Source of the DNA: Aporrectodea caliginosa
Lineage: Eukaryota > Annelida > Clitellata > Crassiclitellata > Lumbricidae
Length of the DNA: 64,000 bases
Direction: 5' to 3'
Assembly (NCBI GenBank): GCA_020284085.1
Contig: JACEVL010000807.1
Span: 1,556,001-1,620,000, forward strand
Position 1 is the first letter of the stretch. Each line of letters opens with the position of its first letter. The position numbers and the translations under genes were made by a program. Below the pieces are notes generated by a model, which ran no database searches, was not told where the DNA came from, and saw only the letters and a list, made by a program, of their open reading frames with translations. Positions 24,720-36,600 of this stretch are shown in pieces.

Positions 24720-27700
24720 ATGATTCGCATTGGTCTGCTCGTCAGCAGTGGCGCTGCAGTTGCTGCACCAGGTCTGCTTTTAAAGGTTCATGCAGCTGGC
24801 AGCGATGGATCAAATCAGACAAAATTTCGTCCATCACAGGTATGTGTTGAACCCGCCAAGAGCGGAGCAATTGTCCAGGGGCCCAGCGACTTTTAGGGGC
24901 CCAGACTTGGCCCGCAGTGAACCTATGAAAAATAATATTATCAGTTTTACCAAGTTTATCATTTAGGTCTTTTTGAATATTACTGACACTTAACTACATA
25001 CAATCAGTTTAAACTTCAAGCATCTGAATATTACCTTACTTAGTTGTATTATTGTAGATATAAATATAATATCGTAAGGTCGTACCCACACTTTTATTAT
25101 TTCAATTTGTTTCTTAAAATTTGTTTATTATAAAGCCTAAAGATAGTTCAGAGGCCCATGACTGCTCTGCTTAGGGGTCCAGAATTTCTGTTGGCAGGCA
25201 TGTTTCTGTTAACAGTTGCCAGTTGAATATCACAGTTTTTCTTTTAACAGTTGCCACTTGAACATCACAGTTTTTCTTTTAACAGTTGCCAGTTGAATAT
25301 AACAGTTTTTATTTTGACAGTTGCCAATCTATGGAGATCCAGAACCAGCGGAAATTGAATTGATTGCTGAATCAGATACTGCGTTTCGACAATACATCTC
25401 ATCTGTCAGAAAGTGGACATGGAAATATATGGAATCCATACAGGCATGTACATTTTGCATTTGAGACTTCTAAGAATGTGCTTATTAAGGCCCATTTTTA
25501 TTCTTCTGTGGACGGTGTTGTTAAGTTTCAGTTTCAGTGATTAATAAACGAAAATACAATACAATAGAAGTGAAATACAAGAATGAAGTGAAATGAAACA
25601 ATAGAAGTGAAAATACAATACAATAGAAGTGAAATGTTGGAAATTTGAATTAGTTATTACAGGATTTCATTCAATATTGGTGTGACTTTCATCTTAGCAC
25701 ATTGTACGAGATGATGATGTTAACCTTACAAGGCACGTCCAGCTGTAAATGTTACATCTACAGTACTGGCAGCTAACATTAATAATGCATTCTATGACAA
25801 AATTGTACTCTAATGCTCACGAATTTTCTGTAATGTACTCAAATGCTCGGGAAAGGAATTTTTGTAGAGTTGTGAGGATTAGATTTGTCAAATGATGCAT
25901 GTTTGACTTTTTACTTAAAATTACATTTTTATTGTATTGTATTGTATCTAAAGATGTATATAGCGCCTCTCTCAGAATAACTATTCAGAATGTGCCTGTG
26001 TGATAAATCTGTTGGAGCACTGACTGCTTACTTGAGTTAGAATGACTGCTTTCTCATCTGCTGCTGAAAGTCACTTAGTTTCATTTGTTCTTATTTGATC
26101 TAGAGTACAACCGATAAAGTTAAGGAGAAATATGAAACTGGAAAAGCTCACACGCAAGGTTTGTCAATTATTTTCTTGTAGAGTAGCTGTGACCTCAGTC
26201 ATAAAGTCCTTGCGTTGGTATAGTACATTTTTAAAAAGGATTTGTATGATTTTTGTCATTTACAGTCTTATAGAATTCACTGTGTAATTGTTCAGGTAAA
26301 TCTCTCTGTGTTCATAAACCATTTTGAAGTGCAAACTTTATTGTTTCAAAGAGTAATTTCCCATTGTTCAGACATCTGTCTGAACAAAGAATGTATTGTT
26401 GAAATGATACTTTGACGTGACCCTGTCGAGTTTTATTTCTCACAGATGCTCTGGCTTACATCCGAGAAGATTCAGCCGTCCTACCAAGAGCGACGATCAT
26501 AACGGTTGCGGGTCTTGGAGGCATAGTCGCAGGGTACAAAGGTAGTACAGCTTGATCTTAAAGTCCACAGAAACTGAACCTAAATCTTATAACACTCATG
26601 CTTCTTTGATTGGTAGCATTAACAGCTGAACTGTGTGGGAAAATTGATACAAAACTTTCATAGCATGACTGCTACATCAGTGTCTTCATTCATTCATTGA
26701 TTCATTCTGAGCATTTATATAGCGCCCCTTCAAGAACCTACTCAGGAGCACTCCCAGTCCAGCCATGATGAAAGAAAAATGACTGGAGGGACTTGTAAAC
26801 CCTGTCGGGTGAACCACAAGTCAGAGTGGAGCTCAAGCGGGAGGTCATTCCAGATAGAAAGGCCCGTAACCGAAAAAGCACGACACTGCCTAATAGCCAT
26901 GGGTATTAAGTGTTAGCGACTTCATTTTCTTAGCCTTGGCGTATGAGGACGGATGGCCAGTCCTCTCCCTCACTGTCTCATCTTCCCACTGACATTGTAC
27001 GGTCATTGTACTCGTTATAGCTGAGTTGGCTAAGGCTGCAGGTAGAGCAGAAATCTTGAACCAAGTTGTTGCTCTCTTGGGGATTTGAACCCCAACCTCA
27101 CGCTAACCACTACACTATCGAGCAGTTATTGGTAAACTCCATATTAACTAACTTGTGTGCTTCCTACAACTGTAGTACGCTGAAATTAAATTCATACTAT
27201 TTTTCCACAAGTCTTCAACACCAAAGAATATCTGCCTTTGACTTTAAACAACGAGCTGAATTTGTTTCCCAGTCGCTTTTAGTACACTTGTCGTTAAAGC
27301 GTTAAGGTAATACGTGATGGTATGTTTATTGAACAGGTGGTCTTATTAGGAAAGCAGTCTATGCATCCATTGGTATGACAGCTGCAGCATCTGTATGCTA
27401 TCCACGTGAAGCTGAGGACATTACCAAAAGAGGCTGGCATGTAGTCCGAGACTTTGCCTACAAGACCTACGACGACTCTGTTGGAGGAGGTATGATGTTT
27501 CCATTGACTGAATTAGCAGATCCCGGGATAAAGATTAGTCCTGTCGTCCCGGCATTGTTGTATGGTATATCTTACGGGATTCACAGACATTGACACTTTG
27601 GTTAATTTTACCAATTTTCAAATTTTAAACCTGTTCCTTGATCCTGTGAAGTGTGCAATAATTATAAACACGATAATTATACAGAGTAGTTTTGTTCTTT

Positions 27701-29729
27701 AAGTACTACAGAGTGCAGAATAATGGTTGAGATTAGGAGAGTCTGAATATCTATGGTTGAGATGCAGGGGAGTCAAATGCGGACATCCATGGTTGAGATC
27801 ATGGGAATCAACTGCCTGGGTTCCTCGCGTTGCGGTCGGTCGGACTTGGCCATCTGGTATTCTACCTGATTTCGGGCCGTGAGTATTACTCAACTATTAA
27901 GTATCAACACATCCCTGCTGCTGCCAAATGTCACTACCTAATGAGTCATAGCTAGAGCTACATTCGCGGTCGAAGTAGAGAAGGCGTATTGCAATGTTAC
28001 TGTTATTTGACCTACAAATGGCTAAGACGATGACAGTCATATGAATAGCGTAAAAAACACTAATTTAGTTAAATATATTTCATAGATTTCATAAATAATA
28101 AACATGAGTTGAGTCCGGAACGTGCATTTTCAGCGGTAGGTACCACGGTAGGTGTTCTATCCTATAAGATAAGCTCAAGGCTAGGACATTCTACTGTTGA
28201 CACTTTTACGTTTCTTGCGATCATTGTATCTGAAGTAGATAATTTTTTTCATGGACATTGAACTTTTAACTTTTCATTTTAAGTCAACAAGTTAACAATA
28301 CAAAGCCACAACGTTCTAAAAATCATTATCTTTAGTACACAACTGCGTTATAGCATTAAATATAGGGACCTATATTATGCAACTAGTCAAGACGAATTTT
28401 TCCTATGCAACTCTCAATGATCCCGGAACTGAGGGTTCTATTTCCATCTCCACTATCCCAGAGATTGCAAAATTACAGAAATGTCAGATTCCCTAGGGAT
28501 ATCATTGCTGAATTTGTAGGTCGCTACAGATTAGTCTGTTCAGCAGGCATTGTTGTATGGTCTATTCTAAAAAATTCACAGCACATTTGATGCTCTGGTT
28601 ATTTTACCAATTTTCAAATTTTAATCCTGTTCTTTGATCCTTTGAAGTATGAAGTAATTGTAAAAACAATCAGGATACAGAGCAGTTTTGTTCTTTATGG
28701 TACCACCTATGCAAAATAAAATAAAGAAGTCAAATCTGATGTCTATGGTTGAGATTAGGAAGTCAGATCGGACATCAATGGTTGAGATTATGGGAGTCAA
28801 TTCGGAAATCTAATGGTTGAGATTATAGAAGTCAAATCTGATATCTATGGTTGAGATCATGGGAGTCAACTTCAGTTTATGTCGGATTTGATATGTTTAA
28901 TCATTCATCATTGAGTTACTTTACAATGTTAAATGTTGAATAATGTTGCCAACTGAACTATTTGTACATTGGTAAACTTAGAATTGTACTTACTATCTAC
29001 TGAAGTAGATAAATTTCGATTTGCAACTGTTAATTGTTTTAATATTAAGAACAGACACCAAACACCATACTCGTGTTCAATATGTGACCTCCTGAAACAT
29101 TTTTGTTTGACTTTTACAGGTTCCAAAGCAAAGAAGGTCGAACCTAAAGTTGAACCTAAAGTGAGGGAAACTGTTGTACAAATTGTAAAATATAAAACTC
29201 TGAAGTTGCTTTAGAACTGAGGGTTGTATAGGCTCCATATGCATTTTACGAGAGTTTGGAGTTTACAGAAATGTCAGATCGGATAAGGGATATCATCGCT
29301 AACACACCAACAGAAACTTGACCAGCAGGAATGGAGCCATAGTCTATTCTAATGACACTTCTTAGCACCATTATCATAATTAATATTATTATTATATAGT
29401 GAACCTTCAAGACTACTCAGGAGCGCTCCCAACCCCGGTCGTACAGTCGAGTCTTATGGCTAGAGAGGAACATTGCAGAGTGACCCAGAGGCATAAGGGG
29501 CAACACATTATTCTCTTTTTATTATCTTTTTCATTTCTATTGGAATACAGCAACTAAAATGTACAAGAAATTATTTCAGAAGCCGAGCGTAGCAGAGGTG
29601 GCCAAACCTGATGAAAAACCACAGCAAGAGGCAGTGCCAAGTGAGAAGCCATCAGCACCAGCACCAAAGATGGACTTTGGAATGTCGAAACCGGAGGACA
29701 AAGACTTGTATCCCACCCGAGGAAACTAA
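24720..29729 (+). CDS. APOOL: MICOS complex subunit, APOO/APOOL (MIC26/MIC27) family
   Basis: Members of this family are mitochondrial inner-membrane proteins of the MICOS complex, which shapes cristae junctions. APOOL is reported to bind cardiolipin. Seven exons join in phase: 24720-24839, 25321-25443, 26104-26158, 26446-26541, 27337-27489, 29120-29160 and 29580-29729. They give 245 residues; human APOO has 198 and APOOL 268. The N-terminus is short and hydrophobic. Exon 2 gives a LPIYGDPEP segment, and the middle has a glycine-rich membrane segment (ITVAGLGGIVAGYKGG) followed by IRKAVYASIG and VCYPREA. The C-terminus ends MDFGMSKPEDKDLYPTRGN, closely like the APOOL tail, which supports the APOOL-side call. 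Intron 2 has a GC-AG boundary (GC at 25444). Exon 1 has an acceptor-like TAG at 24706-24708 just upstream, so a non-coding first exon may exist. Confidence 0.9.
25181..25326 (+). repeat. 35-bp tandem repeat copying a splice acceptor
   Basis: The word (A)ACAG-TTGCCA recurs at exactly 35-bp spacing, with AG ending at 25215, 25250, 25285 and 25320. The last copy is the real APOO exon-2 acceptor plus the first six exon bases. Each unit also carries its own T-rich tract. Confidence 0.9.
26705..27125 (-). mobile_element. LINE 3' end with an adjoining tRNA-like segment, in APOO intron 4
   Basis: On the - strand a frame at about 26830-26885 reads AFSVTGLSIWNDLPLELHS, the C-terminal signature of CR1/L2/Jockey-like ORF2. 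The adjoining 3' UTR contains the 'TATAGCGCC' word (about 26718). A tRNA-like box, GGGGATTTGAACCCC read on +, lies at about 27078-27092. The tRNA-like box may belong to a separate SINE. Confidence 0.6.
27535..29350 (+). repeat. Three diverged copies of one segment in APOO introns 5-6
   Basis: Copy 1 (about 27535-27800) and copy 2 (about 28425-28870) share CATTGTTGTATGGT, TTACCAATTTTCAAATTTTA and a run of CTATGGTTGAGAT units. Copy 3 (about 29213-29350), on the far side of exon 6, shares ACAGAAATGTCAGAT, a GGGATATCAT word and GTCTATTCTAA with copy 2. The GGTTGAGAT units form a loose minisatellite of roughly 30-35 bp. Confidence 0.75.
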
Positions 29730-29938
29730 CTCCTCGTCTGAAATTGATGAACTTGGAATGATAATTTACAACTTGAAACTGTGAAAACTAGTAATTTTAT
29801 TTGTAACATCAGTTAATATCAGAAATGTTTGTTTACGAACTGTAGACTAAGTTCCTGAGGCTAGATTATCATGTGAACGACCTTTATAAGCTTGCACTTC
29901 TTGTCCACTGCCCTAATACTGGTAGACTTGATTACCAT

Positions 29939-29944
29939 AATAAA
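29939..29944 (+). promoter_or_regulatory. Candidate polyadenylation signal for APOO
   Basis: An AATAAA lies 210 nt after the APOO stop codon, in AT-rich sequence and ahead of the convergent WRNIP1 end. Confidence 0.6.
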
Positions 29945-30655
29945 CTGGAAATCAACTCTTGGTGCTTTATTTAAATACAATGAAAAGTCTCTACATATTG
30001 CATGTTCAAATCCTGACCGGACTAGACAGTTAATAAATTTCCGTAAAAACTAACATTATTATTAACTATAATTAATTTGAATAATTTGCATAAAAACTAA
30101 CATTATTATAATTTAGAATTAATTTGAATAATATAGAATGGTGGACATTTGTTAGCTGCCTGTGCTACAGTCAACCACCAAAAATAGCATGTCAGCTACT
30201 GAAAATCAAAACATTCTCGTCAGTGCATACTGCTTAGCCCATGTTCACCAAGCTTTGCATTTACCTGCTGTTTTAAACTTCTACCAATTCATTACTTTAT
30301 AAAATTTTAAAGATCTTTTAAAAACGATTAAGGATCCTAATTTAGCTACTTGAGTTGCTTGCAAATTAAACAAGTATATTCCAACAGTGAATGCCACAAG
30401 CTTTTATCTGTATTATTAGTCACTGGATCATTTAGTTTGAGTGGACTACACTCGCCTGGAGTACAGCGGCGGTTAATATGAACTTGTTTAATAATACTTG
30501 CACAAGCAAAAAGCCACATTTCCGTGATGTGGCAACACAGTTCTAGATTTACTGAGCAGTGTATGAAACAGTGCAAGGCTTTGTTCTATGAAACTGTCAA
30601 AATTTACAGAAAAGAGAACTGTTGTGGCAACGAAGGAAACGAGGAATGTCGTCCA
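29945..30655. other. Convergent intergenic region, APOO to WRNIP1
   Basis: This 0.7-kb AT-rich gap separates two tail-to-tail genes. A TTTAAT at about 30486, ATTAAA on the - strand, could end WRNIP1 transcripts. No other feature was seen. Confidence 0.5.
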
Positions 30656-33600
30656 TTACTTCCGAGATTCGGTTGAAGAATCGAAGAACGAAGTTCCCTG
30701 CAACTCTTTTGGGAGATATTCTTGATGCACTGGTCCCTTGATACTGGGATTGTACTGATAGCCTTTACTGTACCCTGTTAATTAACCAGAGTTGGTGTGA
30801 ACAAGAAGCTTAGGAAATGTGTAGTTTCGTTCTATGAAGTCAGAGCCATAAAAAATCAAACCCTCCAAGCAGTTGATTAATTAAACTTTTACTTCGATTT
30901 TCTGATGATCAAGTTCTCTTACAATCATGATCAAATGATCATGAATTTGAAGCTTTATTGAGTCCTGATCTGGGACAAAAGTGTTATGCACATGACTGCA
31001 TGAATTTGTGTCGATCACCTAGCAGTGGGATTTATGGCACTGGATAGGAGTAAGTAAGTAAGAATATCCTTTAATGAACCAATTGCTAGCCGTATTTTGG
31101 TGTACAATCAATAATATCATAGTCTCGCATTTACCTAAGAAAGACAGTCTAACTTGATCAGACCTTATATATCATCCTAGTGATGAAGTTTTACGCATAA
31201 AAAAATAGCAAGTCTTGTTCTTACTCCATGTCTACGACCACGTATCATTACTTGCTAGCCCAAGGGATTCAGTGAAGGAAACACCAATTTCTTCTAAGCT
31301 TCATCGGGGTATTATATAACTAGAGATGCTTCCACCCGGCCAACGAGCTATCTCAACAGATGGGTAGAGTACGGTAGTATCTCATTTGTTAAATATTTAG
31401 GTCAACATATGTACTCAGAAGCTTGGTCCTTGGAGTTCAGAAAAATTTCAGCTACATTTTGTCTAAATTCTAAAACCTCTGCAACCAAGACCGTGCAATA
31501 CAAGAAATGAGACTGAAACATACCAAGGTCTTTCATCAGTTTCGTTGGAGCATTACGAAGATGTAGCGGCACCCCGGGAAGTGGTCCAACGTGCTCTCGG
31601 ATGCTTGCTCTTGCTCGGGTTAATGCTACATACGCCTCATTGGATTTTGATGCACGGGCCAGGTACGTAACACAGTGAGCTAAATTTTCCTGGAAACAAT
31701 GAAAGTTTCAGCCACAATTATAGGCCACAATATAAGCTAAACTCTGCATTGCCAATCAACCAATATGTGCTAAACGCAGTATCTCAAACTGACGAAATAC
31801 ACAATTCCATGGCATTTGTATTGTTGAAATATCGTAATCGTAATCTACAAACTTCTAAAGCGCTACTCAAAAGCCAAGCACAGGGAACCAACTTATTCAC
31901 GAGTGCTGCATCTAGTCAGAAGGGTTGTCCAAAACAGCAGTCCTTTTAGAGGTCTGGTTTCCAAAGGATATCTATTTCTATTGAACCAACAGTATTTTTA
32001 AGTGTTACTGGATTTCAACCTGGCTTTTCCAGTGGACTGAAGTCTTGAATATTATGATACTGCCATAGAAGTCATTCGATTAGATTAGCATTACTGTCAT
32101 TTAGGAAGTTGATCTAGACACTCACTGCACATTCTGGCATACCAATAAAATGACAGGCTTGAAATGTTGACACTGCCAGAGGCAAAGCATGGACGTCTGC
32201 GAGACCTACAAAAGAAAGTTTCAGAAGAACGTCACACACATATGGGTATCACAGAGTGAAAAAATCATAGAAAACAATTTTTTTCCCTAGTCAACTTAGT
32301 ATACTTACTCCAGTCTCATTTAAGTCACTAAGGAACTTCCTCAGAGGGCTGCCAAAACCTGTACAAAGTTATGTAATATTGGACTTACAGAATGCTTTGC
32401 TGAAGTTTACAGAGACAGTCTTATAAAGACTGCAGCTCTTCTCAATATCATTGTACTAATTTTGTCAATCATTTGATGAATACCTATTTAACTTGTTATT
32501 AGTACATCTTTCTTTGAAGCGCAAATGTGACGCCAGGAGTCAAAACCCGTCACACGTCGGTTTCTGACCTTTTTATTTAGTCATATTCTACAATAAATCT
32601 GCTTCAAAATACTTTTACAGAATGAAAATATCTTTCTTATAACTGAAGTTATGTGCGTTTGATTCTTTCATTGGCATAGAGTGAAAAAATCGAATAAAAA
32701 GTTTCGGAATGTTCATGTCATTAAAGTCCTCAGCAGTCATAACTTGATTATTCTGCACTTTTTGCTGTGCAATAAAGGGCTCTATTCTACCTTGTGGAAT
32801 AAAACAAATCGGCATAAAAATCGGATTACTACTTTGCCGCCAAGTTATGGCAAATTCACAGGCAACTGCTGAATCCAGAAGAATATTCTACATTGTTGAC
32901 CCCTCTCGCCTATTTCTGCTTCTAGCTCAGTATTTAGTAAGCGACAAGCGACGGTTTTTGACCCCTGGGGTCACAAATGTGACGGTATTTTTGTGGGCTC
33001 TGCTTCAACCTTGAATGGATTTTACCAGTCGGGATTATGTGTACTGTATATGTATGTTTACAGATTCATGGCCATTTCCAGCCTACTGAAGCTTGTAGCA
33101 ACATTCAGACACACTTTAGACGTTCGATTTAGAGGTGCTACATAAATGTCCAGACACAAATATTGTGAAGTCATCAGAGCCTCGGATCGATTTGTGCAGC
33201 GCCATACACAGGTCAAAACTCGTCACATGTCAATTTAATGACCAATTTTTTATTCAGTCATACTTCTACAATTAATTTGCTTCAAAATACTTTTGCAGAA
33301 TGAAAATATTTTTTTCTAACTGAAGTTATGCTCGTTTGATTCTTTCATAAGTATAGTTCAGGCAGTGAGAAAATCGAATAAATTTTTTTAGAATATTGGA
33401 GTCAGCAAAGTCCTCATAATCCATTACTTGATTATTCTGCAATTTTATGGGGCAATAGAGGTTTATATTCTGTATCAAATAAAGCAAACGGCATAGAAAT
33501 CAGGATTACTACTTTGCAAATTATGGCAAATTCAATGGCAACTTCTGAATTGAAGAATATTCTATATTTTTGACCCCTCTCTTCCTATTTTCAGCTTCTA

Positions 33601-36600
33601 GCTCAATATCTAGGAAGCGACAAGCGAGTGGGTTTTGACCACTGGCGTCACATTTATAAAAAACATTAGCAATACAACTGTAAATTTATATAATTTGCCC
33701 TCCTTCCACAGTTATTAAGAATGTGTCAACTCAAGTTATAAATCAATTTATTCGGACTCACTGTGATGGTATTATTGCTGTTTAATAATAATATTTCCAA
33801 GAAATTTCCATGATCGATTGTATCGTCGTTTAATGTATATGCAGCATCATTTTTTGACCGATAACTGAGACCACGTTTTCCAATCATTTTCAGAATCTCA
33901 ATTACTCTTTCCAGCACTTGTCTCTTTTCTTGAACTTCTTGGTACCTTCGTTTACTTTGCTGAGAGAATAAAATGCTATCAATGTCTCTTCCACTTACAG
34001 ACATTAAATGAGCTTCCACACACTTCTCGTGATATTTGCTGTTTTCATGTTCCTCTATTCTTTGATGCACATGTTTCCAGGAATTCATTCCCGTTGTGAA
34101 TGAGTTCATATCGTCAGTCTTGCCATATGCTAAGCATACTGTGCAAAACAATGCTTTAGATTCTTTACAGTATGACACCCAATTCCTATTGATACCATTG
34201 CTTCTGACCAATACCCGATACGCATTTGTAAGTGTTAGATCAGTTTCACTCACACTAGGTTGTATTGGGTGAAATTTAAAAAACGATTGTAAAGTATTCT
34301 GTCGAGGACGTTTGAAATAGTAACTGGTGTTTTTATCATCGATAACTGAAGTTTCTGTCACTTCTTCTGAACTATCATTCTCGGCATTTAGATCTGCCAC
34401 TGCCAGCGTTGTGTTGTCAGTTAACTCCGACGGCTCGTAACATTTTCTAAATGTAAGGTGGGAATAAAGTTTGTTGGCACGACTGATTGGACCGAATGCT
34501 GATTGTTTTCATCGTTTTGACTTGTGTCGGGTTGTTTACTTGCAGAAGGTGTTTGTTGAGAGCTGGTGTCTTCAGTTTGAATTGGAGTGGCTTTAAATAA
34601 ATCGACTAGATTTCGGCAGCAAGCTCCATCTTTACCAAGAATCTTTAGTTTCTTATCTCTTACTTTCTCCGCACCACCTTTACATTTACGTTTCGGATTT
34701 ATATCACTCATAACCGTAACATATCTTATTTAATTAATATTACTTATTACTAACTAACAAATTTAAAAGAAATTTTATCAAAACACACTCAGTGGAAGAC
34801 GCCGGAAGTAGAATGGAAGATCGCCCATTCTTATCTAACATGGCGGCCGCTGGCACGGAGCACTGTAAACTATTGCAATTTTCACTAATTTACAAACCGG
34901 TTAACCGATAAAAACCGGTTAACCGATGCCGCAATTTTTTGTAAAAAAACCTGTATCATCTGTACTAAATTGATTAAATTATTATAGTCAGTCCTGGCGG
35001 CCCACCGGGAATCTTCCCGGGCAAATAACAGTCCACCACACTGCACAATGTCACAATTTTTTTATAACACCAAAACTTCAGTTACCATTAACAGTAAATA
35101 ATCAAAACGTAGTGTTTAATTTTTGTAGTAAGTCATCTATTTTGTACAATATATGGTGAATATTTTGCTTTATCGATGTGTAAAACAATACATGTTATGA
35201 TTTTTTCATGTGGCTATAGTTAAGAAATGCTGCCCAGCTAGAAACGATAAGCATTCACTCCCGATATTTTCCCAAAACACATCCTAACATTAACTGGCCG
35301 TTGCTATAGCAATCTGAAACATACCTAGCCGATCATACTGCACATGTGACCGAAGAAGACTTTCTCTGGCATCCTTCTCTGAAACGATGGTAACGTTGCT
35401 TGCGTTCGTACCACACTTTGCATCAAGAAGGTTTTGAAGGCAGTTTAGAGCACATCTGGCATCGCCATCGCACATCTGTGAAATTACGTCAATCACCTTT
35501 GGTTCCAGGAAGGTCTTGAACTGACTACGAAATAAGATGAGAATATTCTTTAATTGACCAATTGCTATCCGCATTTTGGTGCACAGACATGTTAATAAAC
35601 ATACTTCAGCCATTTGTAATTCAATTACATTTTCCCATGTATTTTTTGTAATTTGAAATTATATTTCATGTCCCAAAGTAATTTGTAATTCAATTACATT
35701 TCTCCAGTAATTTGCCCTCCCTTGTGTACAGATATGGTAATAAACAAACATCCATCCATTGAGCTGATCAAAACAGTTAAATATTATAAAATCACACATA
35801 TTATCCTAAATCCGATATACATCCACACACGCACACATTTGTATATACTATATACACAAATATAGCTAAAATGACTGCTGGTTGTTCTCATGTCCCGGTT
35901 CTTCTCTAATAAATAACAGAAAATGAGAATAAATAAAAGAAAATGTTATGGCTGTGTTCCTCAGACTTGTCATCATTCAATAAGGTTACCTGACTATCTT
36001 TCTCTGATCATACCTAAAAAGAGAACTGTTCTTGGAGAACAAACTTTTTCAGTTGCTGGACACAGATTTTGGAACCCTCTCTCTGTATTACTTATAAATA
36101 AACAGAACATTACAAACCCACAAGAACCATTGCTTTCGGTCTTTCTGCCATCTTCAGACAAGAGTCCGACATTCAATTCCACAAGCGTCCTTCGAAGTAT
36201 CTCCTCGATGTTCGGCACAGAAAGTTTCTCCAAGACAAAGACTTGGCATCGACTAAGCAGCGCATTGTTGATATGGAACGATGGATTTTCAGTTGTAGCA
36301 CCAATCAGTACGATCGTACCATCTTCCACATGGGGTAAGAAGGTGTCCTTTCAACAAACAAAAAACCTCATCTATATAATTAGATTTTACACAATAATTC
36401 TACCTGGAGCCACACATATAAGAAGTTCAACTAGAGTTCAACTGCAAGCTGAAACTATCTGCAACTGTTTCTTTCAAATCAAATTGACATTATTTGTACA
36501 TATAGCTTGCCTGGTATTTGTATACCATGATATTTTTATTTCACCTTTAACGTACAGCTCAAAAGTACAGTTTAAAGCTATTGTCATGACACAATGCCCC

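Noticed and set aside
28405..28590. Possible extra APOO exon
   Set aside because: Open by chance in the second copy of the intronic triplication; no family motif and no supporting splice phase.
35994..36117. C-terminal extension of WRNIP1 exon 3 into a longer frame
   Set aside because: It reads antisense through a LINE tail, and phase to the next exon requires the donor at 36117.
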